Under the pieces are notes generated by a model. It saw only the letters and a list, made by a program, of their open reading frames with translations. It ran no database searches and was not told the origin of the DNA. A stretch of 64,000 bases of DNA, taken from Pedococcus badiiscoriae (GTDB lineage Bacteria; Actinomycetota; Actinomycetes; Actinomycetales; Dermatophilaceae). Shown here piece after piece: positions 1 to 6,526 of this stretch. The translations under genes and the position numbers were made by a program. Where the stretch lies: contig NZ_JACCAB010000001.1 in assembly GCF_013408925.1 (NCBI RefSeq), positions 930,001 to 994,000 of the forward strand, read 5' to 3'. Numbering within the stretch: position 1 is the stretch's first letter; every line of letters begins with the position of its first letter.

Positions 1-125
1 GGGCCGAGCCGGCCCTGCATGTGCGCCATCACCTTGTGCTCGGTCTGGCCGACGAGCAGGGGCAGCACGAGGAAGGCCGCCAGCACCCCGACCGCGCGCA
101 GCGTCACCTCGACGGCGTCGCTCAT
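1..125 (-). CDS. nuoH: NADH-quinone oxidoreductase subunit H of a second cluster (partial, N-terminus)
   Basis: This is the first 41 or so residues of a NuoH-like membrane subunit; the rest lies beyond the left edge. After a short hydrophobic first helix the translation reads GQTEHKVMAHMQGRLGP, which matches the conserved NuoH loop that follows the first membrane helix (acidic-basic pair, then Q-x-R-x-GP) near the quinone site. The ATG overlaps the stop of the upstream nuoC2 in an ATGA arrangement, so the genes are translationally coupled. It differs clearly from the operonic NuoH encoded at 21417-22832, whose equivalent loop reads [19 protein letters not shown], so it is a paralogue and not a duplicated fragment. 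Confidence 0.8.
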   Translation of the reverse strand, partial: MSDAVEVTLRAVGVLAAFLVLPLLVGQTEHKVMAHMQGRLG

Positions 126-667
126 CGCGGCCCCCACTCGGGGTCGGGCACGCCGGGAGCGGAGACGCGGCGTCGACCGGTGGGCTTGGCGTGCTCGGAC
201 TCCCCCGGCTCCTTGGCCCCGGGCCACGGCTTGGACGCCCGGGCCGCGAGCACGAAGGACTTGCGCAGGGGCGTGCCCTCGAAGCCGTCCGGGAGCAGCA
301 GCGGGCGCAGCCCGAGACCGGTGCCGTCGTCGAAGCCGTCGAACTCGAGCCCGAACATCTCGTGCGTCTCGCGTTCGTGCCACGCGACCCCCCGGAACAC
401 CCCCGTCAGGCTGCCGAGGCTGGCGCCGTCGGGGACGCGGGTGCGAAACAGCTTGCGCCGCAACGCCCTCGGGGAGGATCCGTTCATGAGGTGGCACACG
501 ACATCGAGGCCGGGAGCGAGCGCGTCGTCGGACTGGTCGACCGCCGTGAGCCAGTCGAAGAAGGTGTAGGCCGCGTCCCGGGCGGCCGTGATCGTCGCCA
601 CCCAGTCGGCCGGCTCGACCTCCACGCGCTCGAGCGTGGCGGGGTCGAGCGCGGCGGGGTCGCTCAC
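122..667 (-). CDS. nuoC: NADH-quinone oxidoreductase subunit C, second cluster
   Basis: Encodes a 181-residue NuoC (30 kDa) subunit, part of the peripheral arm of complex I that sits next to NuoB and NuoD. The diagnostic family motif is present as [16 protein letters not shown], with Glu where Asp is usual; the operonic copy at 28777-29664 has [17 protein letters not shown] basic tail ([10 protein letters not shown]) follows the core. GTG is the start and overlaps the nuoB2 stop (GTGA). The next gene is nuoH2, so no nuoD sits between C and H and this protein is too short to be a NuoCD fusion. That order is unlike the main operon; a NuoD for this complex must be encoded further left or be shared. 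Confidence 0.85.
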   Translation of the reverse strand: MSDPAALDPATLERVEVEPADWVATITAARDAAYTFFDWLTAVDQSDDALAPGLDVVCHLMNGSSPRALRRKLFRTRVPDGASLGSLTGVFRGVAWHERETHEMFGLEFDGFDDGTGLGLRPLLLPDGFEGTPLRKSFVLAARASKPWPGAKEPGESEHAKPTGRRRVSAPGVPDPEWGPR

Positions 668-1284
668 GGGACGTCCTTGGTCGGGGGCTGCACCAGGGGG
701 CGGCTGACCTCACCCGCCGACGCGAGGCGGTGGCCGGCATACTTGGCCCGGATTCCCTTGGTGGACAACGTCTCCGAGGCGATCTTCTCCTGCAGCTTGA
801 GGATTCCCTGCAGGAGCGCCTCAGGCCTGGGCGGGCAGCCCGGCACGTAGACGTCGACGGGGATGATCGTGTCGACGCCCTTGGTGACGGAGTACGAGTC
901 CCAGTAGGGGCCACCGGAGTTGGAGCAGGCGCCGAAGGAGATGACGTACTTGGGTTCGGGCATCTGGTCGTAGAGCCGGCGCACGGCTGGGGCCATCTTG
1001 TCGGTGACGGTGCCCGACACCACCATGAGGTCGGCCTGCCGCGGCCCGGGCGCGAACGGGATGACGCCGAGCCGGATGAAGTCGTGCCGGGCCATCGACG
1101 CCGCGATGAACTCGATGGCGCAGCAGGCGAGGCCGAAGTTGAAGACCCACAGCGAGTAGCGGCGACCCCAGTTCAGCACGACCCGGATCGGCTGGGGCGC
1201 GAGGTCCGTGGCCGGCCCCACCCGCGGCATCGGCAGCGGGGTCGGCTGCGAGGTCGGCAGCGGGGTCGGCTGGGCGGTGGCCAT
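664..1284 (-). CDS. nuoB: NADH-quinone oxidoreductase subunit B, second cluster
   Basis: NuoB carries the N2 4Fe-4S cluster that passes electrons to quinone. Its ligands are visible: the vicinal cysteines in GLACCAIEF, the cysteine in FGACSNSGG and the one in VPGCPPRPE. The protein is about 206 residues. ATG at 1284 is preferred over an in-frame GTG at 1293 because it overlaps the nuoA2 stop (ATGA) and has GAGGTGG about six bases upstream. The N-terminus is odd: a proline-rich repeat ([15 protein letters not shown]) encoded by a small tandem duplication. It differs in sequence from the main NuoB at 29661-30290 and lacks that protein's His-rich tail. Confidence 0.9.
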   Translation of the reverse strand: MATAQPTPLPTSQPTPLPMPRVGPATDLAPQPIRVVLNWGRRYSLWVFNFGLACCAIEFIAASMARHDFIRLGVIPFAPGPRQADLMVVSGTVTDKMAPAVRRLYDQMPEPKYVISFGACSNSGGPYWDSYSVTKGVDTIIPVDVYVPGCPPRPEALLQGILKLQEKIASETLSTKGIRAKYAGHRLASAGEVSRPLVQPPTKDVP

Positions 1285-1640
1285 CAGAGCCACCTCAACA
1301 GGCCACGCCGCGCGGCGTGGACCAGCCCGACCAGCAGGATGCCGATGAAGACCGCGATCTCGAGCAGGGACACCGCGCCGAGCCTGCCGCGGACGACGAG
1401 GGCCCAGGGGAACAGGTAGACCGCGTCGACGGCGAAGATGACGTAGAGGAACGCGTAGACGAAGTAGCGCACCTGCGTCTGGGCCCAGTCCCGGCCCACC
1501 GGGTCGACCCCGGACTCGTACGTCGTCAGCTTGGCCCGGGTCGGCGCCCGGGGAGCCAGCAGCGCCCTCGCGCCCATCGCGGCCACGAAGAGCAGCAGGC
1601 CGACCGCGACCACAGCGGCGATGACGACGTAGGGCGACAC
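1284..1640 (-). CDS. nuoA: NADH-quinone oxidoreductase subunit A, second cluster
   Basis: A 118-residue NuoA, a three-helix membrane subunit at the junction of the arms of complex I. Visible features are a first helix ([20 protein letters not shown]), the loop motif YESGVDP (the operonic copy has YECGIEP), and the acidic second helix [21 protein letters not shown] at 1640 is chosen because it gives normal family length and lies exactly seven bases after a -10 box (TAGGCT), the leaderless pattern seen elsewhere here. It is the promoter-proximal gene of the A-B-C-H cluster, with 4-base overlaps to the genes downstream. Confidence 0.88.
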   Translation of the reverse strand: MSPYVVIAAVVAVGLLLFVAAMGARALLAPRAPTRAKLTTYESGVDPVGRDWAQTQVRYFVYAFLYVIFAVDAVYLFPWALVVRGRLGAVSLLEIAVFIGILLVGLVHAARRGLLRWL

Positions 1641-1647
1641 GGTTGGC

Positions 1648-1653
1648 AGCCTA
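1648..1653 (-). promoter_or_regulatory. -10 box for leaderless nuoA2
   Basis: TAGGCT on the minus strand, then seven bases, then the GTG of nuoA2. Spacing fits a transcript starting at or within a base of the start codon. No Shine-Dalgarno sequence is visible. Confidence 0.55.
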
Positions 1654-1698
1654 GTGGCCCGTCCCCGCGAGGGGGTGTTGCGCCGAGTCGTGGGCACC

Positions 1699-1704
1699 TA
1701 CCGT
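1699..1704 (+). promoter_or_regulatory. -10 box for the leaderless LON-domain gene
   Basis: TACCGT followed by six bases and the ATG at 1711. It forms a divergent promoter pair with nuoA2; the two start codons are 70 bases apart. Confidence 0.55.
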
Positions 1705-1710
1705 GACGAC

Positions 1711-2358
1711 ATGGCGCGCCTCCCGCTGTTTCCCCTCGGAACGGTCCTGGTGCCTGGGGCCGCACTGCCGCTCCAGCTCTTCGAACCTCGTTACATCGAG
1801 CTGCTCAGCGACCTGGTCAACGCTATGGACGTGCCGGAGTTCGGCGTCGTGGCGATCCGCCAGGGCCACGAGGTCGGCCCCGACTCCGTGCATGACCTCC
1901 ACGAGGTCGGCTGTGTGGCCCGGGTGAGGACTGCCGCGTCGGTCGGCGACGGACGCTACGTCGTCCTCAGCACGGGCGTCCAGCGCTTCCACCTCGACGG
2001 GCTCGTGGCCGGTGCCGGCACGGCATACCTGATGGGTGAGGTGACCGTGCTCGAGGAGGTCAGTGGTGACCCCGGCGAGGTCGCCGGCCTCGCCGAGTCC
2101 CTGCGCCTCGCGCTGCACGAGTACGCCCGGACGGTGGGCGCGCAGGAACCTGAGTGGCCCGCCGAGGCGGCGGAGCTGTCCTTTGCCGTGGGTGCGGCGG
2201 TCGGGCTCGACCTCGGCGAGCGCCAGCGCCTGCTGGCCGCCCCCGACACCGAGACCCGGCTGCGACTCGGGCTCCGGCTGGTCCGGCGGGAACGACAGCT
2301 GGCGGCCACTCTCCGGGTGGTGCCGCCCTCCCCGGAGCACGGGTACAACCTGAACTAG
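1711..2358 (+). CDS. LON substrate-binding domain protein
   Basis: A 215-residue protein matching the N-terminal substrate-binding domain of Lon protease (PF02190), without the AAA+ or protease domains. It opens with the characteristic LPLFPLGTVLVPGAALPLQLFEPRY and continues with an all-beta half (about residues 1-115) and a helical half rich in Leu, Glu and Arg. Stand-alone LON-domain proteins of this size are common in actinobacteria and have no firmly established activity; peptide or substrate recognition is an inference from the domain. It is transcribed alone, divergently from nuoA2, and the start is supported by a leaderless -10 box and by the motif starting at residue 4. Confidence 0.85.
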   Translation: MARLPLFPLGTVLVPGAALPLQLFEPRYIELLSDLVNAMDVPEFGVVAIRQGHEVGPDSVHDLHEVGCVARVRTAASVGDGRYVVLSTGVQRFHLDGLVAGAGTAYLMGEVTVLEEVSGDPGEVAGLAESLRLALHEYARTVGAQEPEWPAEAAELSFAVGAAVGLDLGERQRLLAAPDTETRLRLGLRLVRRERQLAATLRVVPPSPEHGYNLN

Positions 2359-2397
2359 TCAGTGGCGCATCGTCGGACACTGCGACAGGGTCGGTCC

Positions 2398-2901
2398 ATG
2401 ACGCGAACCGACACCCCCCATGCCTGGGACGAGCGCACGACCCTGCTCACGATGCTGCAGTACACCCGTGACACGGCAGCCGAGAAGTGTCGCGACCTCG
2501 CCGAGGAGCAGGTGGGCCGCGCCCTGCTGGAGACGTCGCCGCTGATGACGCTCGGGGGGGTCGTCAACCACATGCGATGGGTGGAGCACTCGTGGATCGA
2601 GAACCGGTTCGTCGGTGGCCCCGACCTCGGACCGTGGACCGAGCAGGAGCCAGACCGGGAGTTCAGTCTCGGGGCCACCACGCCTCTCGCCCAGACGCTG
2701 CGGGAGTACGCCGAGCAGGCGGCCCGCACCGACGCCATCATCGCCGGGCTCGCCCTCGATGACCGGTCGGCCACGCCGTTCCGGTCCGGCGAGCGCCCGA
2801 CCCTGCGTTGGGTGATGCTGCACCTCGTCGAGGAGAACGCCCGCCACAACGGACACCTCGACATCCTGCGCGAGCTCGCCGACGGCCGCACGGGGTCCTG
2901 A
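2398..2901 (+). CDS. DinB/DUF664 family protein
   Basis: A 167-residue four-helix-bundle protein of the DinB superfamily, DUF664 branch. The metal-binding histidines expected for the fold appear as VVNHMRWVEHSW (about residue 60) and the C-terminal signature HLVEENARHNGHLDILRE (about residue 140). Relatives include mycothiol-dependent and other thiol transferases, but this branch has no defined substrate. ATG at 2398 follows CAGGGT plus six bases, the same arrangement as at 60483, so it may be leaderless. A second member of the family is encoded at 10504-11001. Confidence 0.85.
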   Translation: MTRTDTPHAWDERTTLLTMLQYTRDTAAEKCRDLAEEQVGRALLETSPLMTLGGVVNHMRWVEHSWIENRFVGGPDLGPWTEQEPDREFSLGATTPLAQTLREYAEQAARTDAIIAGLALDDRSATPFRSGERPTLRWVMLHLVEENARHNGHLDILRELADGRTGS

Positions 2902-3015
2902 GGCACGTGGGCCTCCGCGCAGGGAGCCCCAGCGCACGGTGCGCGGGTGGGCGCCGGTCATTCACCGCCGCGCCCGGGGCCGGGCGGCACGGCATACCTC
3001 GGCTGGGCGGCAAGG

Positions 3016-3999
3016 TCAGCGCGCGACGAGGTAGCCGTCGGTGTCGAGGGTGACTGGGATGGGGTCGATGATCTCGAACCCGTCGAGCCCCTGCGGTTCC
3101 AGGTTGCGGAACCCGACGAGCACCCACGACCCGTCGCGCTGCTGGACCAGCGGCGCCGCGAAGAGGTCCGGCTCCGGGGTGAACGGGCGGGCCGCATCGA
3201 TGTCCCACGGGCCCAGCGGTCCCGGGCCGGGGACGGACCAGGTGCAGAACTCTCCCGTCCGCGCGATCCGCTCCGGAGTCATCTCCTGCGGGTGGCAGGT
3301 GAAGACGAGGACCCAGCGGCCGTCGACCTGCTTGTTCTGAAGCACCTCCAGCTGGCCGAAGCCCGCCCCCGGCTCGCAGAGAGGCGGCCCGAGCGTCCAG
3401 GTCTCGAGGTCGGGACTGGTCGCGTGGGCGACGACCCCGTCGTCGTTGCGTGCCGCGTCCCGGGCTCGTGCACTGAGGAGCATGTGCCAGCCGTCGCCAT
3501 CGGGGTCGGCGAACACCAGGGGGTCGCGCCAGGTCTCGCTCGACCCTTCCAGGTCCGGGCCCTCGGTGGGCGCCGGGGTGTTGGACAGGTTCTTGTACCA
3601 GCGCCCGTCGACGCCCACGACGGGGTCGGGGCCACCACGCTGCCAGTGGTGCAGGTCTTCGGAGACGGCGCAGCCGATGCGCTGGTCGTAGACGTGGTGG
3701 CCGGCGTGGGAGACGGCGGTGTAGTACATCCGCCAGCGCCGACCGTCGTTGACTACCGAGCCCGTCCAGATCGCGAGGTCGTCGAATCGCTGGGCACCAC
3801 TGCGATCCGGCCCGAAGCACTCGCCCAGGTAGGTCCAGCTGACGAGGTCGGGGGACGTGGCGTGGCCCACGGTCGCCGAGGTATGGCGCTTGCCCGGGTC
3901 CTCGAGCGCGCGCGGCGCCTGGAGGAAGAACAGGTGGTAGAGGTCGCCGTCGTCGGCCACCCAGGAGTCCCAGACCCAGAGGTCATCCAGCCTCAGCAT
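3016..3999 (-). CDS. Glycoside hydrolase, GH32/GH68/GH43-like five-bladed propeller
   Basis: A 327-residue protein with the repeated blade pattern of the GH43/62/32/68 superfamily. The N-terminal WVWDSWVADDG carries the nucleophile-type Asp region of GH32/68 enzymes. WRDPLVFADPDGDGWHM (about residue 155) is the RDP transition-state motif, and GQLEVLQNK (about residue 220) supplies a candidate acid/base Glu. No signal peptide or extra carbohydrate-binding domain is visible, so it probably acts in the cytoplasm. Likely substrates are fructosyl or related glycosides, but there is no adjacent transporter, kinase or regulator to define them. The promoter may be leaderless (CAGACT, six bases, ATG). 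Confidence 0.75.
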   Translation of the reverse strand: MLRLDDLWVWDSWVADDGDLYHLFFLQAPRALEDPGKRHTSATVGHATSPDLVSWTYLGECFGPDRSGAQRFDDLAIWTGSVVNDGRRWRMYYTAVSHAGHHVYDQRIGCAVSEDLHHWQRGGPDPVVGVDGRWYKNLSNTPAPTEGPDLEGSSETWRDPLVFADPDGDGWHMLLSARARDAARNDDGVVAHATSPDLETWTLGPPLCEPGAGFGQLEVLQNKQVDGRWVLVFTCHPQEMTPERIARTGEFCTWSVPGPGPLGPWDIDAARPFTPEPDLFAAPLVQQRDGSWVLVGFRNLEPQGLDGFEIIDPIPVTLDTDGYLVAR

Positions 4000-4069
4000 G
4001 ACCAGAGTCTGGCAGCAGGCGGGTCAGCCAGCCACCACCCGACGAAGCCTGGGACAAACTGGTCGTCGG

Positions 4070-4270
4070 CTATTCGCCGACCGTGCCGCCCGCCCGCCAG
4101 TAGCGCCCGTCGCGACGTTCGACGAAGCCCTCCTCGACCAGGTAGCGACGCAGGGCGGCCACGTCGTCGTGCCAGGCCCGCAGGGTGTTGTTCACCTCGG
4201 TCTCGTCGTAGATCTCCTTTCGTCCCAGTGCTTTTCGGGCCCCGCGACCTCTTGGGTTGTCAGTGGTCAC
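4070..4270 (-). CDS. Short DUF2087-like protein, probably truncated
   Basis: A 66-residue reading frame whose second half matches the DUF2087 core: KEIYDETEVNNTL, HDDVAALRRYLVEEGFVERR and YWRAGG. DUF2087 is a small helical domain found alone or fused to winged-helix regulators; its function is unknown. The usual N-terminal part of the domain (a basic stretch before the tyrosine-glutamate motif) is not convincing here, so this is either a minimal protein or a 3' remnant. The likely start is GTG at 4270, 15 bases from the divergent DUF222 gene. Upstream in-frame sequence runs antisense through that gene and is not credible coding sequence. Confidence 0.5.
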   Translation of the reverse strand: MTTDNPRGRGARKALGRKEIYDETEVNNTLRAWHDDVAALRRYLVEEGFVERRDGRYWRAGGTVGE

Positions 4271-4273
4271 CGA

Positions 4274-4279
4274 TACCCT
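4274..4279 (+). promoter_or_regulatory. -10 box for the leaderless DUF222-HNH gene
   Basis: TACCCT followed by six bases and ATG at 4286. No LexA-type palindrome is visible upstream, unlike the related gene at 47566. Confidence 0.5.
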
Positions 4280-4285
4280 GGACAC

Positions 4286-5752
4286 ATGTTCGAGAGCGTG
4301 GACCACGTGCAGGCGGCCGACCCGGCCGCGCTCGCGGCCGTGCTGTTCACCCTCACGGATGACGAGATCGCCGAGCTGCCGGTGGAGCAGGCGGAGGCGC
4401 TCGTCCTCGCGACCCAGCGGGTGGCCAGTGCGGTCCTGGCCCGCCAGCACTCTGCGATGGAGACCGTGGCCCGACGGTGCGACGAGCGCATGGAGCGGCT
4501 CGCGCACGATGCCCGTGCCATCGGAGGCCGGTCCTGCCACCTCTCCGGTCAGGCCCTCGCGGCCGGGTCGCTGGCCGCGCTGCTCCACGTGTCACCACGC
4601 ACCATGTCGACGCGCATCGACCGCGCGCGACGGCTCGTGTGCGCCCTGCCCCGGATCCAGGAGCTGGCCTGGTCCGGCGACCTCGAGCCCTACCGCGTCG
4701 ACGCCGTGGTCACGGAGTCGAGCGCCGTGCCTGTGACCAGGCTGCACGAGTTCAAGTCGCGCGTGCTCGAGGCAGGCGCCACCGAGCTGACGTGCGCCGC
4801 GTTGCGCCGACGCGCCCGCCGCAGCGCCGACCGGTGTGCGCCCCACGACGCCGAGGAGCTCGCCCGGCTGGCGCGAAGCCGCAGCGAGGTCAGGGTGCGC
4901 CCCGGCGAGTGCGCAGGCATGACCCGCCTCGTGGCCGACCTGCCGACCCCGGTGGCGATGCGCGTCTGGAGTGCCGTGGACGGACTGGCCGCCGAATACT
5001 CGCGCGCGCAGCCGGGCCTGCCGATGGGCGCCGCGCGGGCCGACGCCCTGTCCGACCTGGTCGGGGCCAACGCGTCGATCCGCACCATTGTTGAGCTGGT
5101 CGTCCCGGTCGGCGTCGAGCGAGGGGGGACGGGGACCCTCGGCGTCTCCGCGCAGTGCCTTGCGGCCGGCGCCGATCCCGGTGATGACGGGCCTTCAGCG
5201 GAGAGCGGCTCCACCGCGGGTCCCGGCGTCTACGAGGACCTCGGCGGGTGTGAGGAGCTCGACGACGGCGTCCTCCACGACCACGCCGGCACGCTGTGGT
5301 TCGTGTCCTCGCACACCGAGGTCCCACTGCTTGGTTCCTTGCTCCCGGCTGACGTGGCAGCCCTGCTCTCCGACCCCGACGTCACCATCCGCCTGTCACG
5401 CAGCGACTCCGTCACGGGAGCTGTCCGCTGGCAGGACCCACAGACGTACCGACCCGGTGCCCGCGTCGCACGAGCCGTGCGTTCGCGCGACGGCACCTGC
5501 CGCTTCCCCGGATGTGCGACAACCGCCCGCCGCTGCCAGCTCGACCACGTGGTGCGACATCCCGACGGCCCGACCATCGTCACCAACCTGCAGTCCCTGT
5601 GCGCGACCCACCACGGCTTCAAGCACCATGCGGGCTGGCGGGTCGAGATGGACCCCTTGGGCGTCTGCACCTGGACCGCCCCTGACGGGCGCACCCACAC
5701 CACGTGGCCGATGGATCGCCACGCCTTCCGCCACGCCTTCCGCGCCGCCTGA
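4286..5752 (+). CDS. DUF222 and HNH endonuclease domain protein (13E12 repeat family)
   Basis: A 488-residue protein of the actinobacterial DUF222-HNH family, called the 13E12 repeat family in Mycobacterium. The helical DUF222 domain fills the first 340 or so residues. The C-terminal HNH zinc-finger nuclease reads RDGTCRFPGC, then CQLDHVVRHPDG, then NLQSLCATHHGFKHH, so the zinc cysteines and the catalytic-type DH and HH residues are intact. Such genes occur in many dispersed copies and behave like mobile or repeated genes; their biological role is unresolved. A paralogue, interrupted by a frameshift, lies at 46273-47566. Confidence 0.9.
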   Translation: MFESVDHVQAADPAALAAVLFTLTDDEIAELPVEQAEALVLATQRVASAVLARQHSAMETVARRCDERMERLAHDARAIGGRSCHLSGQALAAGSLAALLHVSPRTMSTRIDRARRLVCALPRIQELAWSGDLEPYRVDAVVTESSAVPVTRLHEFKSRVLEAGATELTCAALRRRARRSADRCAPHDAEELARLARSRSEVRVRPGECAGMTRLVADLPTPVAMRVWSAVDGLAAEYSRAQPGLPMGAARADALSDLVGANASIRTIVELVVPVGVERGGTGTLGVSAQCLAAGADPGDDGPSAESGSTAGPGVYEDLGGCEELDDGVLHDHAGTLWFVSSHTEVPLLGSLLPADVAALLSDPDVTIRLSRSDSVTGAVRWQDPQTYRPGARVARAVRSRDGTCRFPGCATTARRCQLDHVVRHPDGPTIVTNLQSLCATHHGFKHHAGWRVEMDPLGVCTWTAPDGRTHTTWPMDRHAFRHAFRAA

Positions 5753-5754
5753 GC

Positions 5755-5892
5755 TCAGGCTCGTGCGTCGAGCCCCGCGACGAGCTGCAGGATGACGTCG
5801 GCGACGTGGCCTGGTTCGGCCAGGTGTTGCAAGTGATAGTCGTCGTCGGGGAACAAGGGCGCCACGTCGGCGCGGTCCCACCACGACGGCCG
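5755..5892 (-). pseudogene. 3' remnant of an alpha/beta hydrolase-like gene
   Basis: About 45 codons ending DYHLQHLAEPGHVADVILQLVAGLDARA, which resembles the C-terminal catalytic-His helix region of an alpha/beta hydrolase (H in a YHLQH context followed by a long final helix). No start codon with plausible coding sequence lies upstream, and the frame degrades above 5892. It ends three bases after the convergent DUF222-HNH stop. This is probably the surviving end of a deleted gene; similarity is judged by eye only. Confidence 0.4.
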
Positions 5893-5995
5893 CAAGCTCG
5901 AGGCCGCGGTCGCGCGCGAGCTGGTGCGGGAGGCGCACCACTCGACCCTCCTGCGGGTGTGGGATGCCTGGCAGTCCGCGCTGCCACCAATTTGA
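5870..5995 (+). pseudogene. 3' remnant of an unidentified helical protein gene
   Basis: An open stretch ending in TGA at 5993-5995 reads GRKLEAAVARELVREAHH followed by STLLRVWDAWQSALPPI. The composition is that of an amphipathic C-terminal helix, but there is no start codon or recognisable domain. Its upstream end overlaps the upstream end of the opposite-strand hydrolase remnant, so the two look like outward-facing 3' ends of a divergent pair whose shared 5' halves were deleted. Assignment as former coding sequence is tentative. Confidence 0.3.
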
Positions 5996-6063
5996 CGGAT
6001 CCGAAGGGTCCCTGCCCCGGCGTAGCGTGACCGCACCAGCTCAGGAAACAGGGAAGGGTAGCC

Positions 6064-6312
6064 ATGGGTCAGTTCATGGACGTGCATACCAACATGCCAG
6101 GGGTCACCGCAGAGGCCCTCCTCGAGGCCCACCGCGCTGACGTCGCCATCCAGGGCGAGGAGAACGTCGACTTCCAGAAGGCCTGGGGAGATCCGAAGAC
6201 CGGCCACGTGTTCTGCCTGTCCGAGGCCCCGGACGCCGACGCCGTCCAGCGCATCCACGAGCGGGCGGGCCACCCCTACGACGAGATCCACGAGATCACC
6301 GTCACGGCCTGA
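6064..6312 (+). CDS. SCO4226 family nickel-binding protein (DUF4242)
   Basis: An 82-residue single-domain protein matching the DUF4242 family, whose Streptomyces coelicolor member SCO4226 binds nickel as a ferredoxin-like dimer. The sequence begins MGQFMDVHTNMPGVTAEALLEAH and contains the conserved CLSEAPDADAVQRIHERAGHP segment, with Asp, His and Cys residues suitable as ligands. Length equals that of the family. ATG at 6064 is preceded by GGAAGGGTAG, a recognisable ribosome-binding site, so this gene is not leaderless. It stands alone between the gene remnants and korAB. Confidence 0.85.
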   Translation: MGQFMDVHTNMPGVTAEALLEAHRADVAIQGEENVDFQKAWGDPKTGHVFCLSEAPDADAVQRIHERAGHPYDEIHEITVTA

Positions 6313-6397
6313 CGACCACCATCCCGCGACCTCCCGGCGCTCCGGTGGGGTCGGGATCCATAACGCCACGTTTGGTGTCTCAAAAGCGGGGTGGTCA

Positions 6398-6426
6398 GGT
6401 TTACCTCACTCACGGCGACGTACGAT
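6398..6426 (+). promoter_or_regulatory. Candidate korAB promoter with about 100-nt leader
   Basis: A GGTTTA element (6398-6403) lies 17 bases before TACGAT (6421-6426). Transcription from here would give a leader of about 95 bases before the korA ATG. The leader contains a perfect hairpin, CAGCGCC-ACC-GGCGCTG, at 6462-6478. The rest of the 6313-6526 gap shows no gene. Confidence 0.35.
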
Positions 6427-6526
6427 GGACGGGCAGGCTGCGCTCAGCCGTGCGCGGGGCTCAGCGCCACCGGCGCTGCGGGGCGACAGTCCTCGTGAAC
6501 TGTTCGTCTCCGACCGTCAGGACCGC

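Noticed and set aside
3998-4285. Extension of the DUF222 gene upstream to about 3998
   Set aside because: The added codons overlap the antisense DUF2087-like frame, have no family similarity, and the ATG at 4286 has a properly spaced -10 box.
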